From Enterococcus faecalis (GTDB lineage: Bacteria; Bacillota; Bacilli; Lactobacillales; Enterococcaceae), in NCBI RefSeq assembly GCF_029024925.1, contig NZ_CP118962.1:1210001-1274000 (forward strand): DNA of 64,000 nt. The letters are read 5' to 3'. This document shows positions 1 through 9,563 of this stretch, one piece after another (positions within the stretch are counted from its first letter, which is position 1; each line of letters opens with the position of its first letter). The position numbers were made by a program, and so were the translations under genes. Below the pieces are notes generated by a model. That model saw only the letters and a list, made by a program, of their open reading frames with translations, did no database searches and was not told the DNA's origin.

Positions 1-290
1 GTGGTACATCAGATGGTTCATTAGGTTCAGATCCAATGAAAATCATTGACACGATTAACGAAGCGGACTCTGACCGAGAATTTTTAATTTTTGCCGATTT
101 AGGCAGTGCCGTTTTAAGTTCAGAATTAGCTTTTGATATGCTAGAAGAAGACCAACAGAAACATTATCATTTAGTCGATGCACCATTGGTTGAAGGTGCC
201 TTTGCGGCAGCAATTACTGCAGGTGTCTCAGATGATTTGACGCAAATTTTAGCAGAAGCTCAAAATGCTGGTAAGAAAGGGTGGAACTAA
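1..290 (+). CDS. dhaM: DhaM, phosphoryl-donor subunit of dihydroxyacetone kinase (3' part only)
   Basis: The gene enters from the left edge; the reading frame is open from base 3, so the ATG at 36 is internal. The visible 95 residues are the end of the EIIA-Man-like domain of DhaM, which takes phosphate from HPr and passes it to the ADP bound in DhaL. The segment contains the LGSAVLSSE and VDAPLVEGAF stretches typical of this family. The catalytic His lies upstream of the window. The stop TAA abuts the ATG of dhaK, so the genes are translationally coupled. Identification rests on the fragment plus the dhaK and dhaL neighbours. Confidence 0.88.
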   Translation, partial: GTSDGSLGSDPMKIIDTINEADSDREFLIFADLGSAVLSSELAFDMLEEDQQKHYHLVDAPLVEGAFAAAITAGVSDDLTQILAEAQNAGKKGWN

Positions 291-1274
291 ATGAAAAAAA
301 TTATTAATGAACCTGGTAAAATTGTCGAAGAAATGCTCCAAGGAATTGTGAAAAGCTATGGAAACCTTGTTCATCAAGTCGAAGATTCTCGCGTGATTGC
401 TCGCAACGACTCAAACAAACAAGTTGGGTTAGTATCTGGTGGCGGAAGTGGTCATGAGCCTGCACATGCTGGGTTTGTTGGTGATGGAATGTTAAATGCC
501 GCAGTTTTAGGTGATGTCTTTACTTCACCAACACCAGATCAAATTTTAACAGGGATCCAAGCGGCAGACCAAGGGGCCGGTGTTCTGTTAATCGTAAAAA
601 ATTATACAGGCGATATTTTGAACTTTGAAATGGCCAAAGATATGGCTGATATGGAAGACATTCATGTAGAAATGGTCGTTGTCGATGACGATATTGCTGT
701 CGAAGATAGCACCTATACCGCTGGAAAACGCGGCGTTGCCGGGACTGTTCTTGTCCATAAAATTTTAGGATACCATGCCCGCCAAGGTGCTTCTTTAGAA
801 GAGCTAGTTTCTTTAGGAGAAAAGATTGTAGCAGCCACGAAAACAATTGGAGTGGCTTTAAAAGCAGCCACTGTGCCTGAAGTTGGCAAACCAGGTTTTA
901 CTTTACCAGAAGATGAAATTGAATTTGGCGTAGGGATTCACGGAGAACCAGGCTATCGTCGTGAAAAAATCCAACCATCGAAAGAGTTAGCGAAAGAATT
1001 AGTTGAAAAAACATTAAGTAGCTATGAGCAACAACCACAAACAGTGGGGGTACTTGTCAATGGCATGGGCGGCACGCCATTAATGGAACAATTTGTATTT
1101 ATGAACGACGTGCTAACATTATTAGAAGATAAAGGTGTTCAAGTGACCTTCCATAAAGTGGGTAACTATATGACGTCTATTGACATGCAAGGATTATCTT
1201 TAACGATGATTGACTTGGCGACAAAAGACTGGCAAACAGCGCTAGAAAGCAATGTAACAACAATTTCTTGGTAA
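291..1274 (+). CDS. dhaK: DhaK, dihydroxyacetone-binding subunit of PTS-dependent dihydroxyacetone kinase
   Basis: This 327-residue protein binds dihydroxyacetone covalently as a hemiaminal on a His and presents it to DhaL for phosphorylation. The glycine-rich SGGGSGHEPAHAG segment near residue 50 and the GVGIHGEPG motif near residue 215, whose His is the expected substrate-binding residue, are both present. Length is normal for bacterial DhaK. The ATG follows the dhaM stop directly and the gene is followed after 12 bases by dhaL, so dhaM-dhaK-dhaL form one cytosolic pathway feeding dihydroxyacetone phosphate into glycolysis. No lesion was seen. Confidence 0.95.
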   Translation: MKKIINEPGKIVEEMLQGIVKSYGNLVHQVEDSRVIARNDSNKQVGLVSGGGSGHEPAHAGFVGDGMLNAAVLGDVFTSPTPDQILTGIQAADQGAGVLLIVKNYTGDILNFEMAKDMADMEDIHVEMVVVDDDIAVEDSTYTAGKRGVAGTVLVHKILGYHARQGASLEELVSLGEKIVAATKTIGVALKAATVPEVGKPGFTLPEDEIEFGVGIHGEPGYRREKIQPSKELAKELVEKTLSSYEQQPQTVGVLVNGMGGTPLMEQFVFMNDVLTLLEDKGVQVTFHKVGNYMTSIDMQGLSLTMIDLATKDWQTALESNVTTISW

Positions 1275-1286
1275 GGGTGATAAAAG

Positions 1287-1889
1287 ATGGAATTAACAGT
1301 AAAAGACATTCAAACATGGTTAGACAATTATTCAAAAGTTATTGAAGAAAAAAAAGACTATTTAAGTGAATTAGACACGCCGATTGGTGATGGGGATCAC
1401 GGTAACAACATGGCTCGTGGTATGGCTGAATACAAAATTGCGTTTGACAAAAAAGTACCAACAACAATCACGGAGACATTTAAAGTCCTATCCATGGCTT
1501 TGATTTCAAAAGTTGGCGGAGCTTCTGGTCCTTTATATGGTACTGCGTTTATGAATATGACTAAAGCGACAAAAGATTTGGAAACCATCAGTTCGCCAGA
1601 GCAATTAAAAGAAATTGTTCAGCAAGGTCTAGCTGGGATTCAGATGCGTGGCAAAGCTGAACCAGGAGATAAAACGATGGTTGATGTCTGGGCACCTGTT
1701 GCTGAAGTAATTGGAACGGAACAATTTAATGAAGAAAAAATTGAACAATTTGCTGAAGCAACAAAAGATTGGGTGGCGAAAAAAGGACGTGCCTCTTATT
1801 TAGGGGAACGAGCAATTGGTCATATTGATCCAGGAGCAGCATCTAGTGCATTATTATTTGAAGAACTAGTCAAAGTAATCAATCAATAA
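1287..1889 (+). CDS. dhaL: DhaL, ADP-binding subunit of dihydroxyacetone kinase
   Basis: The 200-residue protein has the DhaL/Dak2 fold signature DTPIGDGDHGNNM near residues 31-43, whose acidic residues coordinate the Mg-ADP used as a bound cofactor rather than a substrate. SKVGGASGPLYGTAF and the late GERAIGHIDPGA segment are also typical. Start ATG is preceded by GGGTGATAAAAG. It is the last gene of the dha operon and a rho-independent terminator follows at once. Family assignment is firm. That the enzyme runs from the PTS rather than ATP is inferred from dhaM upstream. Confidence 0.95.
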   Translation: MELTVKDIQTWLDNYSKVIEEKKDYLSELDTPIGDGDHGNNMARGMAEYKIAFDKKVPTTITETFKVLSMALISKVGGASGPLYGTAFMNMTKATKDLETISSPEQLKEIVQQGLAGIQMRGKAEPGDKTMVDVWAPVAEVIGTEQFNEEKIEQFAEATKDWVAKKGRASYLGERAIGHIDPGAASSALLFEELVKVINQ

Positions 1890-1895
1890 CAGTGA

Positions 1896-1946
1896 GAAAA
1901 AAGTTTAGCAAGTGCCTCTCTTGAAGCGCTTGCTAAGCTTTTTTAT
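1896..1946 (+). terminator. Terminator of the dha operon
   Basis: An inverted repeat (AAGTTTAGCAAGTGC paired with GCGCTTGCTAAGCTT) with a short loop is followed by a T-rich run directly after the dhaL stop. Confidence 0.85.
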
Positions 1947-2027
1947 AAATAATGGTTTCTTTTGTTCATCTATGGGATAATTTAAGTAACAAAAAATAAC
2001 AAAGATAGACAAATGGGGGATTTAAAA

Positions 2028-2795
2028 ATGAAAAAGCATGTGATTGTGGGATGTTTATTAATCGTTAGCTCAATGTTTGTAAGTGCTTGTGGAAATTCAT
2101 CAGACGTGACCACAGAAAAAACCAGTGTCACAAAACAAGTCGAAGCTACGGGACAAAGCACATCCTCTTCCGTAGACCAAACCAAGTATGATGCCATTAT
2201 TACAGAAGCTAAAAAGTTAACGGCAGAGGGGCAATATAAAGAATCAGAAGAAAAATTAGCTACGATCCCTGTTAGCGATTTAGGGAAACCTCATTATTCG
2301 ATCGTTAAAGAAACGGTTGAGAAACTAAATAATCAAAATAATGAAGGCTTAAAAAGACAAGAAGAAGTCGCGGTTGAAAAGCAAACGAAGTCGAGTCCGG
2401 CACCAACGGGATCACTTAAACCAATTCCAGATGAATTTGCTAAATGGGCAACCACGTATCTTTTTTATTATCCACGAGGAGATCAAAAGCAAGCGGGTTT
2501 AATCATTGAAGCGAATGGAGCGGTCACGCAGACGAATACGAATGGCGAAATTTACACAGGAAAAGCCGAAATAAGTGGAGCTTCGGGCACTATTTTAAGT
2601 TATGATACGACTAGTTATCGCCCGACGACCCAACCAGCTACAAAATCGATTACTCCAAATGTTAAAATCACTGTTACTTGGAACAATGGCGGCGGTGTTG
2701 ATGTTTATTATGGCTACGTTTCTTATTCACAACGTTTAGCTTTGACAGATGGTATCGCCGTGACAGACGGGGTCAAAGAAGTTTGGCTTTCATAA
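2028..2795 (+). CDS. Putative cell-surface lipoprotein, function unknown
   Basis: A 255-residue protein with a lipoprotein signal: positive MKKH start, hydrophobic core, and lipobox VSAC near residue 20 (lipid-modified Cys). A Ser/Thr-rich linker follows, then a helical charged stretch (about 40-120) resembling a tetratricopeptide-like or coiled segment, and a C-terminal domain rich in Gly, Thr and Tyr. The ATG at 2028 was preferred over the in-frame ATG at 2013 because GGGGGA lies eight bases before 2028 and because it gives a proper signal peptide. It stands alone between the dha terminator and a bidirectional terminator. I do not recognise a specific family. Confidence 0.75.
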   Translation: MKKHVIVGCLLIVSSMFVSACGNSSDVTTEKTSVTKQVEATGQSTSSSVDQTKYDAIITEAKKLTAEGQYKESEEKLATIPVSDLGKPHYSIVKETVEKLNNQNNEGLKRQEEVAVEKQTKSSPAPTGSLKPIPDEFAKWATTYLFYYPRGDQKQAGLIIEANGAVTQTNTNGEIYTGKAEISGASGTILSYDTTSYRPTTQPATKSITPNVKITVTWNNGGGVDVYYGYVSYSQRLALTDGIAVTDGVKEVWLS

Positions 2796-2841
2796 AAAGA
2801 GCTAGACATTCAAGTTTTTGCTTGAATGTCTAGCTCTTTTG
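2795..2841. terminator. Bidirectional terminator between lipoprotein gene and mvaS
   Basis: A perfect 20-bp inverted repeat (2795-2814 with 2821-2840) has an A-rich left and T-rich right edge, so it can end transcription of the plus-strand lipoprotein gene and the minus-strand mvaS. Confidence 0.85.
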
Positions 2842-2867
2842 TTGATTGAATCGGGGGATTTAAATAC

Positions 2868-4019
2868 TTAGTTTCGATAAGAACGAACGGTATTATTAAT
2901 AGCAGAAATACTATATTTTAATTCATCTTCTAACGTTTGATCAATGTCTGTGTCTAAAGTTTCTGCAAACATGGCTTCATATTCAGCGATAGAAAGTTCT
3001 GTCCGATTATCCAGGAGTGCTAAATGAGTTTCTTTTTGTAAATGATTTTGATAACCAGCTACTAATTCACCAGTGAAAAATTCAGCGACAGCACCAGAAC
3101 CATAACTGAATAACCCAATTTGATTGCCTGCGGTTAAAGTCGTTGCATTTTCTAAAAGGGAAATGAGTCCCAGATAAAGTGAACCCGTATACAAGTTTCC
3201 TACGCGACGACTATAGACGATGCTTTCTTCATAACGGGCTAAAATTCGTTCCTGTTCTGCTTCAGTTTGGTCGGAGATTTTTGCTAATAAGGCTTTTTTG
3301 CCCATTTTTGTGTAAGGAATATGGAACGCTAAAGCATCATAATCTGCAAAATCAAGACCGGTTCTTTTTTTATGTTCATCCCAGACTTGGGCAAAAGATT
3401 GGATGTAGGTTTCGTTTGACAAAGGACCATCGACCATAGGATACGGATGGCCTGTTGGACGCCAAAAGTCATAGATATCTTGCGTCAGCATCACATTATC
3501 CTCTTTTAAAGCCAAGATGCGCGGTTCACTAGCAACTAACATTGCAACCGCCCCAGCTCCTTGTGTAGGCTCACCGCCAGAATTTAATCCATATTTTGCA
3601 ATATCTGCTGCTACAACCAAGACTTTTTTATCTGGATGTAAGGCTACGTGATTCTTAGCTAACTGTAAGCCTGCTGTTGCTCCGTAACAAGCTTCCTTGA
3701 TTTCGAAAGAGCGAGCGAAAGGTTGAATCCCCATTAAACGATGTAAGACAACTGCGGCCGCTTTTGACTCATCGATACTGGACTCAGTCCCGACAATCAC
3801 CATATCAATGGCCTCTTTATCTTCTTTGGTCAAGATCGCTTCTGCGGCATTGGCTGCAAATGTCACAATATCTTGGCTGATTGGGTTCACCGCCATTTGG
3901 TCTTGCCCAATACCAATATGAAATTTTCCAGGGTCTACATTTCTGGCTTCAGCCAGTGCCGTCATATCAATATAATAAGGGGGCACAAAAAAACTAATTT
4001 TATCAATCCCAATTGTCAT
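2868..4019 (-). CDS. mvaS: Hydroxymethylglutaryl-CoA synthase
   Basis: MvaS condenses acetyl-CoA with acetoacetyl-CoA to HMG-CoA, the second step of the mevalonate route to isoprenoids. The product is 383 residues. Counting from the chosen start places the catalytic Glu at 79 (VGTES), the nucleophile Cys at 111 (KEACYGAT) and His at 233 (AFHIPY), exactly the positions known for the E. faecalis enzyme. The frame is open 56 codons further upstream, but AAAGGAG lies just before the ATG at 4019, which fixes the start. It is divergent from mvaE across 185 bases, so both early mevalonate genes share a control region. Confidence 0.97.
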   Translation of the reverse strand: MTIGIDKISFFVPPYYIDMTALAEARNVDPGKFHIGIGQDQMAVNPISQDIVTFAANAAEAILTKEDKEAIDMVIVGTESSIDESKAAAVVLHRLMGIQPFARSFEIKEACYGATAGLQLAKNHVALHPDKKVLVVAADIAKYGLNSGGEPTQGAGAVAMLVASEPRILALKEDNVMLTQDIYDFWRPTGHPYPMVDGPLSNETYIQSFAQVWDEHKKRTGLDFADYDALAFHIPYTKMGKKALLAKISDQTEAEQERILARYEESIVYSRRVGNLYTGSLYLGLISLLENATTLTAGNQIGLFSYGSGAVAEFFTGELVAGYQNHLQKETHLALLDNRTELSIAEYEAMFAETLDTDIDQTLEDELKYSISAINNTVRSYRN

Positions 4020-4049
4020 TTCTTTAACTCCTTTACGATAAATAGATTC

Positions 4050-4078
4050 ATTATATAAAATAGCACGAAATGAACCAA
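4050..4078 (-). promoter_or_regulatory. Promoter of mvaS
   Basis: Read on the minus strand: TTGGTT (4078-4073), 17-base spacer, perfect TATAAT (4055-4050), about 30 bases before the mvaS start codon. Seen by eye; no mapped start site. Confidence 0.6.
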
Positions 4079-4148
4079 AATGGGGAATTTTTGTATTAAC
4101 TTCATAGATTATTAAAAAATATCTTATAAGTCTGTTAACATTCAGTAA

Positions 4149-4178
4149 TTGGCACTTGTGATTCTGGGATTTTATGAT
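4149..4178 (+). promoter_or_regulatory. Promoter of mvaE
   Basis: TTGGCA (4149-4154), 18-base spacer, TATGAT (4173-4178), then GGAGGT at 4191-4196 before the TTG start of mvaE. Confidence 0.5.
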
Positions 4179-4204
4179 ATATTTCAAGATGGAGGTGCAT
4201 TTAG

Positions 4205-6616
4205 TTGAAAACAGTAGTTATTATTGATGCATTACGAACACCAATTGGAAAATATAAAGGCAGCTTAAGTCAAGTAAGTGCCGTAGACTTAGGAACACAT
4301 GTTACAACACAACTTTTAAAAAGACATTCCACTATTTCTGAAGAAATTGATCAAGTAATCTTTGGAAATGTTTTACAAGCTGGAAATGGCCAAAATCCCG
4401 CACGACAAATAGCAATAAACAGCGGTTTGTCTCATGAAATTCCCGCAATGACGGTTAATGAGGTCTGCGGATCAGGAATGAAGGCCGTTATTTTGGCGAA
4501 ACAATTGATTCAATTAGGAGAAGCGGAAGTTTTAATTGCTGGCGGGATTGAGAATATGTCCCAAGCACCTAAATTACAACGATTTAATTACGAAACAGAA
4601 AGCTACGATGCGCCTTTTTCTAGTATGATGTACGATGGGTTAACGGATGCCTTTAGTGGTCAAGCAATGGGCTTAACTGCTGAAAATGTGGCCGAAAAGT
4701 ATCATGTAACTAGAGAAGAGCAAGATCAATTTTCTGTACATTCACAATTAAAAGCAGCTCAAGCACAAGCAGAAGGGATATTCGCTGACGAAATAGCCCC
4801 ATTAGAAGTGTCAGGAACGCTTGTGGAGAAAGATGAAGGGATTCGCCCTAATTCGAGCGTTGAGAAGCTAGGAACGCTTAAAACAGTTTTTAAAGAAGAC
4901 GGTACTGTAACAGCAGGGAATGCATCAACCATTAATGATGGGGCTTCTGCTTTGATTATTGCTTCACAAGAATATGCCGAAGCACACGGTCTTCCTTATT
5001 TAGCTATTATTCGAGACAGTGTGGAAGTCGGTATTGATCCAGCCTATATGGGAATTTCGCCGATTAAAGCCATTCAAAAACTGTTAGCGCGCAATCAACT
5101 TACTACGGAAGAAATTGATCTGTATGAAATCAACGAAGCATTTGCAGCAACTTCAATCGTGGTCCAAAGAGAACTGGCTTTACCAGAGGAAAAGGTCAAC
5201 ATTTATGGTGGCGGTATTTCATTAGGTCATGCGATTGGTGCCACAGGTGCTCGTTTATTAACGAGTTTAAGTTATCAATTAAATCAAAAAGAAAAGAAAT
5301 ATGGAGTGGCTTCTTTATGTATTGGCGGTGGCTTAGGACTCGCTATGCTACTAGAGAGACCTCAGCAAAAAAAAAACAGCCGATTTTATCAAATGAGTCC
5401 TGAGGAACGCCTGGCTTCTCTTCTTAATGAAGGCCAGATTTCTGCTGATACAAAAAAAGAATTTGAAAATACGGCTTTATCTTCGCAGATTGCCAATCAT
5501 ATGATTGAAAATCAAATCAGTGAAACAGAAGTGCCGATGGGCGTTGGCTTACATTTAACAGTGGACGAAACTGATTATTTGGTACCAATGGCGACAGAAG
5601 AGCCCTCAGTGATTGCGGCTTTGAGTAATGGTGCAAAAATAGCACAAGGATTTAAAACAGTGAATCAACAACGCTTAATGCGTGGACAAATCGTTTTTTA
5701 CGATGTTGCAGATCCCGAGTCATTGATTGATAAACTACAAGTAAGAGAAGCGGAAATTTTTCAACAAGCAGAGTTAAGTTATCCATCTATCGTAAAACGG
5801 GGCGGCGGCTTAAGAGATTTGCAGTATCGTGCTTTTGATGAATCATTTATATCTGTCGACTTTTTAGTAGATGTTAAGGATGCAATGGGGGCAAATATCG
5901 TTAACGCTATGTTGGAAGGTGTGGTCGAGTTGTTCCGTGAATGGTTTGCGGAGCAAAAAATTTTATTCAGTATTTTAAGTAATTATGCCACGGAGTCGGT
6001 TGTTACGATGAAAACGGCTATTCCAGTTTCACGTTTAAGTAAGGGGAGCAATGGCCGGGAAATTGCTGAAAAAATTGTTTTAGCTTCACGCTATGCTTCA
6101 TTAGATCCTTATCGGGCAGTCACGCATAACAAAGGAATCATGAATGGCATTGAAGCTGTAGTTTTAGCTACAGGAAATGATACACGCGCTGTTAGCGCTT
6201 CTTGTCATGCTTTTGCGGTGAAGGAAGGTCGCTACCAAGGCTTGACTAGTTGGACGCTGGATGGCGAACAACTAATTGGTGAAATTTCAGTTCCGCTTGC
6301 TTTAGCCACGGTTGGCGGTGCCACAAAAGTCTTACCTAAATCTCAAGCAGCCGCTGATTTGTTAGCAGTGACGGATGCAAAAGAACTAAGTCGAGTAGTA
6401 GCGGCTGTTGGTTTGGCACAAAATTTAGCGGCGTTACGGGCCTTAGTCTCTGAAGGAATTCAAAAAGGACACATGGCTCTACAAGCACGTTCTTTAGCGA
6501 TGACGGTCGGAGCTACTGGTAAAGAAGTTGAGGCAGTCGCTCAACAATTAAAACGTCAAAAAACGATGAACCAAGACCGAGCCTTGGCTATTTTAAATGA
6601 TTTAAGAAAACAATAA
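4205..6616 (+). CDS. mvaE: Bifunctional acetyl-CoA C-acetyltransferase / HMG-CoA reductase
   Basis: This 803-residue fusion performs the first and third steps of the mevalonate pathway, so MvaE and MvaS together convert acetyl-CoA to mevalonate. Residues 1-385 are a thiolase: Cys88 (NEVCGSG), His342 (SLGHAIG) and Cys372 (SLCIGGG). Residues about 395-803 are a class II HMG-CoA reductase with [12 protein letters not shown] near 435, NKGIMNG (Lys643), GNDTRA (Asp659) and GHMALQ (His756). The start is TTG at 4205, supported by GGAGGT eight bases upstream. The fusion is characteristic of enterococci. The gene ends at a terminator shared with the convergent neighbour. Confidence 0.97.
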   Translation: MKTVVIIDALRTPIGKYKGSLSQVSAVDLGTHVTTQLLKRHSTISEEIDQVIFGNVLQAGNGQNPARQIAINSGLSHEIPAMTVNEVCGSGMKAVILAKQLIQLGEAEVLIAGGIENMSQAPKLQRFNYETESYDAPFSSMMYDGLTDAFSGQAMGLTAENVAEKYHVTREEQDQFSVHSQLKAAQAQAEGIFADEIAPLEVSGTLVEKDEGIRPNSSVEKLGTLKTVFKEDGTVTAGNASTINDGASALIIASQEYAEAHGLPYLAIIRDSVEVGIDPAYMGISPIKAIQKLLARNQLTTEEIDLYEINEAFAATSIVVQRELALPEEKVNIYGGGISLGHAIGATGARLLTSLSYQLNQKEKKYGVASLCIGGGLGLAMLLERPQQKKNSRFYQMSPEERLASLLNEGQISADTKKEFENTALSSQIANHMIENQISETEVPMGVGLHLTVDETDYLVPMATEEPSVIAALSNGAKIAQGFKTVNQQRLMRGQIVFYDVADPESLIDKLQVREAEIFQQAELSYPSIVKRGGGLRDLQYRAFDESFISVDFLVDVKDAMGANIVNAMLEGVVELFREWFAEQKILFSILSNYATESVVTMKTAIPVSRLSKGSNGREIAEKIVLASRYASLDPYRAVTHNKGIMNGIEAVVLATGNDTRAVSASCHAFAVKEGRYQGLTSWTLDGEQLIGEISVPLALATVGGATKVLPKSQAAADLLAVTDAKELSRVVAAVGLAQNLAALRALVSEGIQKGHMALQARSLAMTVGATGKEVEAVAQQLKRQKTMNQDRALAILNDLRKQ

Positions 6617-6659
6617 AAAAATAGTTCAGCAGAAATTATTCTGCTGAACTATTTTTTTT
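6617..6659. terminator. Bidirectional terminator, mvaE and convergent membrane gene
   Basis: AAATAGTTCAGCAG pairs with CTGCTGAACTATTT around an 8-base loop, with A7 on the left and T8 on the right. The minus-strand gene's stop codon (6636-6638) lies in the loop. Confidence 0.88.
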
Positions 6660-7688
6660 CACATTAGGTAGCCGTTTCAGGCCACGAATTGGTTTTACTT
6701 TTAAGACATCTAAGAAGAAAGTGAACACAGGGATTCCTACAATAAGTCCCCATACACCAAAGAGACGCTCACTAACTAATAAAATGACAAACGTATAAAA
6801 GATTGGTAACTCTGTTTTACTAGACATGAATTTAGGATTTAGCACGTAAGATTCAAATAAATGGACGATTGTAATTAAAGCTAAGATATAAATCACATCG
6901 TTCAAGCCACCTTGGGAATAAGCGATGAAACTTAGCGGAATGCAGGAAATAATCACACCAGCAACTGGGACTAAGCTCAAAATGAAGATCATAATAGCTA
7001 AACTAGGTAACTGAGTAAAGCCGATTATCGCCAAGGCCAAGGTAGTAATGACTGTATTCACCACAGCAATGAAAAACTGAGCTTCCATTACGACACCAAA
7101 TGTGTTGACGAACTTGTTGGCAAAATAATAGATATCCTGAAAAAACCAATCAAAATCACTTTTTAAAAATAACTTAGAAAAATCGGCCATTTGCTTCTTC
7201 TCAATCATAAAGAAGAAACTTAAAATAAAGGACATGACAAATGATAAACCGACAGCGCCAATATCTTGAATGTAGCGTAAAATCATTGAAGCACCATTCT
7301 GGAGTTGAGAGAGTAAGTTAGATTTTTCCAAGTATTGATCAATAAATTGCAATACTTGATTTGTATCTGTATGTGGACTTTGATAAAAATCAACTACAGA
7401 ATTAATCATTTGAGTCGTTTGGTTAACTAGAACGGGAACATATTTAGTAATCGCTAAATAGATTAGAAAAACAACCAATGCATAGGTTAAGAGAACGATG
7501 ACAATCGTCGGGATTTTCATATAGCGTTGAACAAAATGAACCAAACGAACAGCTAAATAGGTAAAGATAAATGTTAAAAGAATTGTTGTAATCATGCTTC
7601 TGGATAAATAAAGCACAAAAATAATCAAAGCAAGGACGCAAAAACGTCGCAAACGTTCATTTTGAATAAATTTTTGATACAAACTCAT
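6636..7688 (-). CDS. AI-2E family (PerM/UPF0118) membrane protein
   Basis: A 350-residue integral membrane protein with about eight hydrophobic segments, including paired N-terminal helices, a central soluble stretch (about 85-140) and a C-terminal helix cluster with the VWGLIVGIPVF segment typical of the AI-2E transporter/PerM family. Proposed roles in the family range from autoinducer export to ion antiport, so the substrate cannot be stated. GAAGGAG precedes the ATG. Sixteen bases separate it from the upstream DUF218 gene and both probably share a transcript. The stop codon sits inside the terminator shared with mvaE. Confidence 0.8.
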   Translation of the reverse strand: MSLYQKFIQNERLRRFCVLALIIFVLYLSRSMITTILLTFIFTYLAVRLVHFVQRYMKIPTIVIVLLTYALVVFLIYLAITKYVPVLVNQTTQMINSVVDFYQSPHTDTNQVLQFIDQYLEKSNLLSQLQNGASMILRYIQDIGAVGLSFVMSFILSFFFMIEKKQMADFSKLFLKSDFDWFFQDIYYFANKFVNTFGVVMEAQFFIAVVNTVITTLALAIIGFTQLPSLAIMIFILSLVPVAGVIISCIPLSFIAYSQGGLNDVIYILALITIVHLFESYVLNPKFMSSKTELPIFYTFVILLVSERLFGVWGLIVGIPVFTFFLDVLKVKPIRGLKRLPNVKKNSSAE

Positions 7689-7704
7689 AGGGGAAACTCC
7701 TTCT

Positions 7705-8910
7705 TTACTGAATAATCAATCCTGTTAAGAATAACATAACCATACCGATGGCAGCTAGGCCGCAAACAATAATATGGCGACGTTTGTACATCACTACAAT
7801 GGCGATGAACTCTCGAATAAACGCGTTAGATAAAAAATAAAAAGCGGTTTTTGCACCAATGCCATCAGCTTTTAAGCCAGCCATTCGAGCGAAAAGACCC
7901 GCTCGGAAAAGGTGATAATTGTTTGTAGTAAAAATGGCTTGGAAATTAGCATTTCCAAAATCCTCAATCATTGTTTCTTTGGAAAAACGCATATTTTCTA
8001 GTGTGTTTTTTGAATGAGCTTCTACTAAAATATCATCATCAGGAATACCTTGTGTCAAAGCATACATTTTCATCGCGACACTTTCAGGAAGTAATTCATC
8101 GGGGCCTTGACCACCAGACATGACGATTTTTGGCGGATTTAACGTTGCGCGATTTTGAGCCTTGTAAAATTGAATGGCTTTGTTGATGCGGGCTTGCAAT
8201 AACGGCGGCACAATCTCACCATTGATTAACCCCGAACCTAACACAACAATATAATCCTGTGTATATTTTGGCTGATTAAATTGATACAACGTAGAAACAG
8301 TTAAAAAATTATAAAAAACAAACGCGAAATAAGTCAAAATAAATGGCGCAATAGTTAATGGTAAGGAGAGCCAAGTTGGTAACAACGATTGAAAAAAGAA
8401 ATTATAAATTAATAGTAATGTTAAGCCAATTGCTAGCAACAACGTCAACAAGTTTCCTAGAGACCGACCTTCTTTTCTCATAACAACGACCGCATTCCAA
8501 TAGAGGAAAATAATTAAGGCATAGAGTCCTAAAGCCAAAGCGATAAAAATTGCCAGCAGGGCAATAATTGCTAAGGTGATTAGAAAGTAGTTGTTTGTAC
8601 GAATCGCAGTAATCCCTAAATAAGTCGCTAGAACCACAAGAAAAATATTAAATAATGTTCCATTCAGTAAACGCCTTTTTTCTTTGAAGTAGAAGAGCGC
8701 AAACAAGCCAAAAAAAGCAATGGGAATTAAAAAGAAGGCTGTGCCACGAATGATTTCTAAATATAAAACATATGAGAAGAACATAAAGACAGTCCAGCCA
8801 AACATCCACGGCAACCAATCGTGTTCTTTTTTCTTTTTCCGCCACGAGGGAATGAAAAAGAGACCCAATAAATAAACACCTAAAAAGGTTAAATCACCAT
8901 AAAATTGCAT
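7705..8910 (-). CDS. Membrane protein with DUF218 (YdcF/SanA/ElyC-type) domain
   Basis: A 401-residue protein. The N-terminal half holds about seven hydrophobic helices. Residues about 215-375 form a DUF218 domain starting YIVVLGSGL and containing IVMSGGQGPDE and NTLENMRFSKE, motifs shared with YdcF and the envelope proteins SanA and ElyC. One more helix ends the protein. DUF218 proteins are linked to cell-envelope processes, but the reaction is not established. AAAGGAG lies before the ATG. The PerM-like gene follows 16 bases downstream in the same direction. Confidence 0.78.
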   Translation of the reverse strand: MQFYGDLTFLGVYLLGLFFIPSWRKKKKEHDWLPWMFGWTVFMFFSYVLYLEIIRGTAFFLIPIAFFGLFALFYFKEKRRLLNGTLFNIFLVVLATYLGITAIRTNNYFLITLAIIALLAIFIALALGLYALIIFLYWNAVVVMRKEGRSLGNLLTLLLAIGLTLLLIYNFFFQSLLPTWLSLPLTIAPFILTYFAFVFYNFLTVSTLYQFNQPKYTQDYIVVLGSGLINGEIVPPLLQARINKAIQFYKAQNRATLNPPKIVMSGGQGPDELLPESVAMKMYALTQGIPDDDILVEAHSKNTLENMRFSKETMIEDFGNANFQAIFTTNNYHLFRAGLFARMAGLKADGIGAKTAFYFLSNAFIREFIAIVVMYKRRHIIVCGLAAIGMVMLFLTGLIIQ

Positions 8911-9017
8911 AAATAAACTCCTTTAAAACATTTTTCCTCTTCAGTATAACGAAAACTCTTCAAAAAAAATAGAGGAAGCACTTAGTTTCAGAAAGTTTTC
9001 TTGTTCTTTTTTTTATA

Positions 9018-9048
9018 AAAAAAACCTGACGATTAACGTCAGGTTTTT
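9018..9048. terminator. Terminator of the cold-shock gene
   Basis: AAAAACCTGACG and CGTCAGGTTTTT form a perfect 12-bp stem with a 5-base loop immediately after the minus-strand cold-shock gene. A and T runs on both sides allow either direction. Confidence 0.88.
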
Positions 9049-9065
9049 GAGTCAGTATTGTTTAA

Positions 9066-9266
9066 TTAAGCTTTAGTAACGTTAGTTGCTTGAGGGCCAC
9101 GTTGACCTTCTTCGATTTCGAAAGTTACTGCTTGACCTTCTTCTAAAGTTTTGAAGCCGTCACCTTGGATAGCTGAGAAATGTACGAATACATCGTTTCC
9201 GTTTTCTGCAGTGATGAAGCCAAAGCCTTTGTCTGAGTTAAACCATTTTACTGTACCTGTTTCCAT
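9066..9266 (-). CDS. CspA-family cold-shock protein
   Basis: A 66-residue single OB-fold cold-shock domain with both nucleic-acid-binding motifs: RNP1 KGFGFI (residues 14-19) and RNP2 VFVHF (residues 26-30). It starts MVKWF-like with METGTVKWF and ends at the usual length. Such proteins bind single-stranded RNA and keep it unstructured. TAGGAGG lies nine bases before the ATG. The leader is long (over 100 bases if the proposed promoter is right), as is common for cold-shock genes with RNA-level control. Monocistronic, with its own terminator. Confidence 0.93.
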   Translation of the reverse strand: METGTVKWFNSDKGFGFITAENGNDVFVHFSAIQGDGFKTLEEGQAVTFEIEEGQRGPQATNVTKA

Positions 9267-9394
9267 AATAAATATCCTCCTAGATGTGTGTTATAACACA
9301 TTCATATTTTGCAATTACTTGAAAGGTGAAAAATGTGGAAGATGTTTATTTGAAACAGCTACCCATATTACCGAACAAAAACTACATCTATTAC

Positions 9395-9430
9395 TATAGC
9401 ATACTAACTGGTTTTTGTATAGCAATAACC
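9395..9430 (-). promoter_or_regulatory. Possible promoter of the cold-shock gene
   Basis: On the minus strand TTGCTA is followed after about 16 bases by TATGCT, placing transcription start roughly 120 bases before the start codon. The match is modest. Confidence 0.35.
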
Positions 9431-9514
9431 TTATTTTCTTTTTTATCGGATGTTTTTTAAAAACTAGAAAGTGAAGATAAGGCTGTTATAGTGCTGTTTC
9501 AATAAGGCTCAGAA

Positions 9515-9556
9515 AAAAAGCCCATTGTAAGGCGCTTTCTTACAATGGGCTTTTTG
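9515..9556. terminator. Terminator of the baeRF-like gene
   Basis: AAAAAGCCCATTGTAAG (9515-9531) pairs perfectly with CTTACAATGGGCTTTTT (9539-9555), just after the stop of the minus-strand gene at 9564. Confidence 0.88.
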
Positions 9557-9563
9557 CCTGTTT

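Noticed and set aside
520-846. 108-codon minus-strand frame inside dhaK
   Set aside because: Antisense shadow of a conserved gene with no ribosome binding site or plausible protein features.
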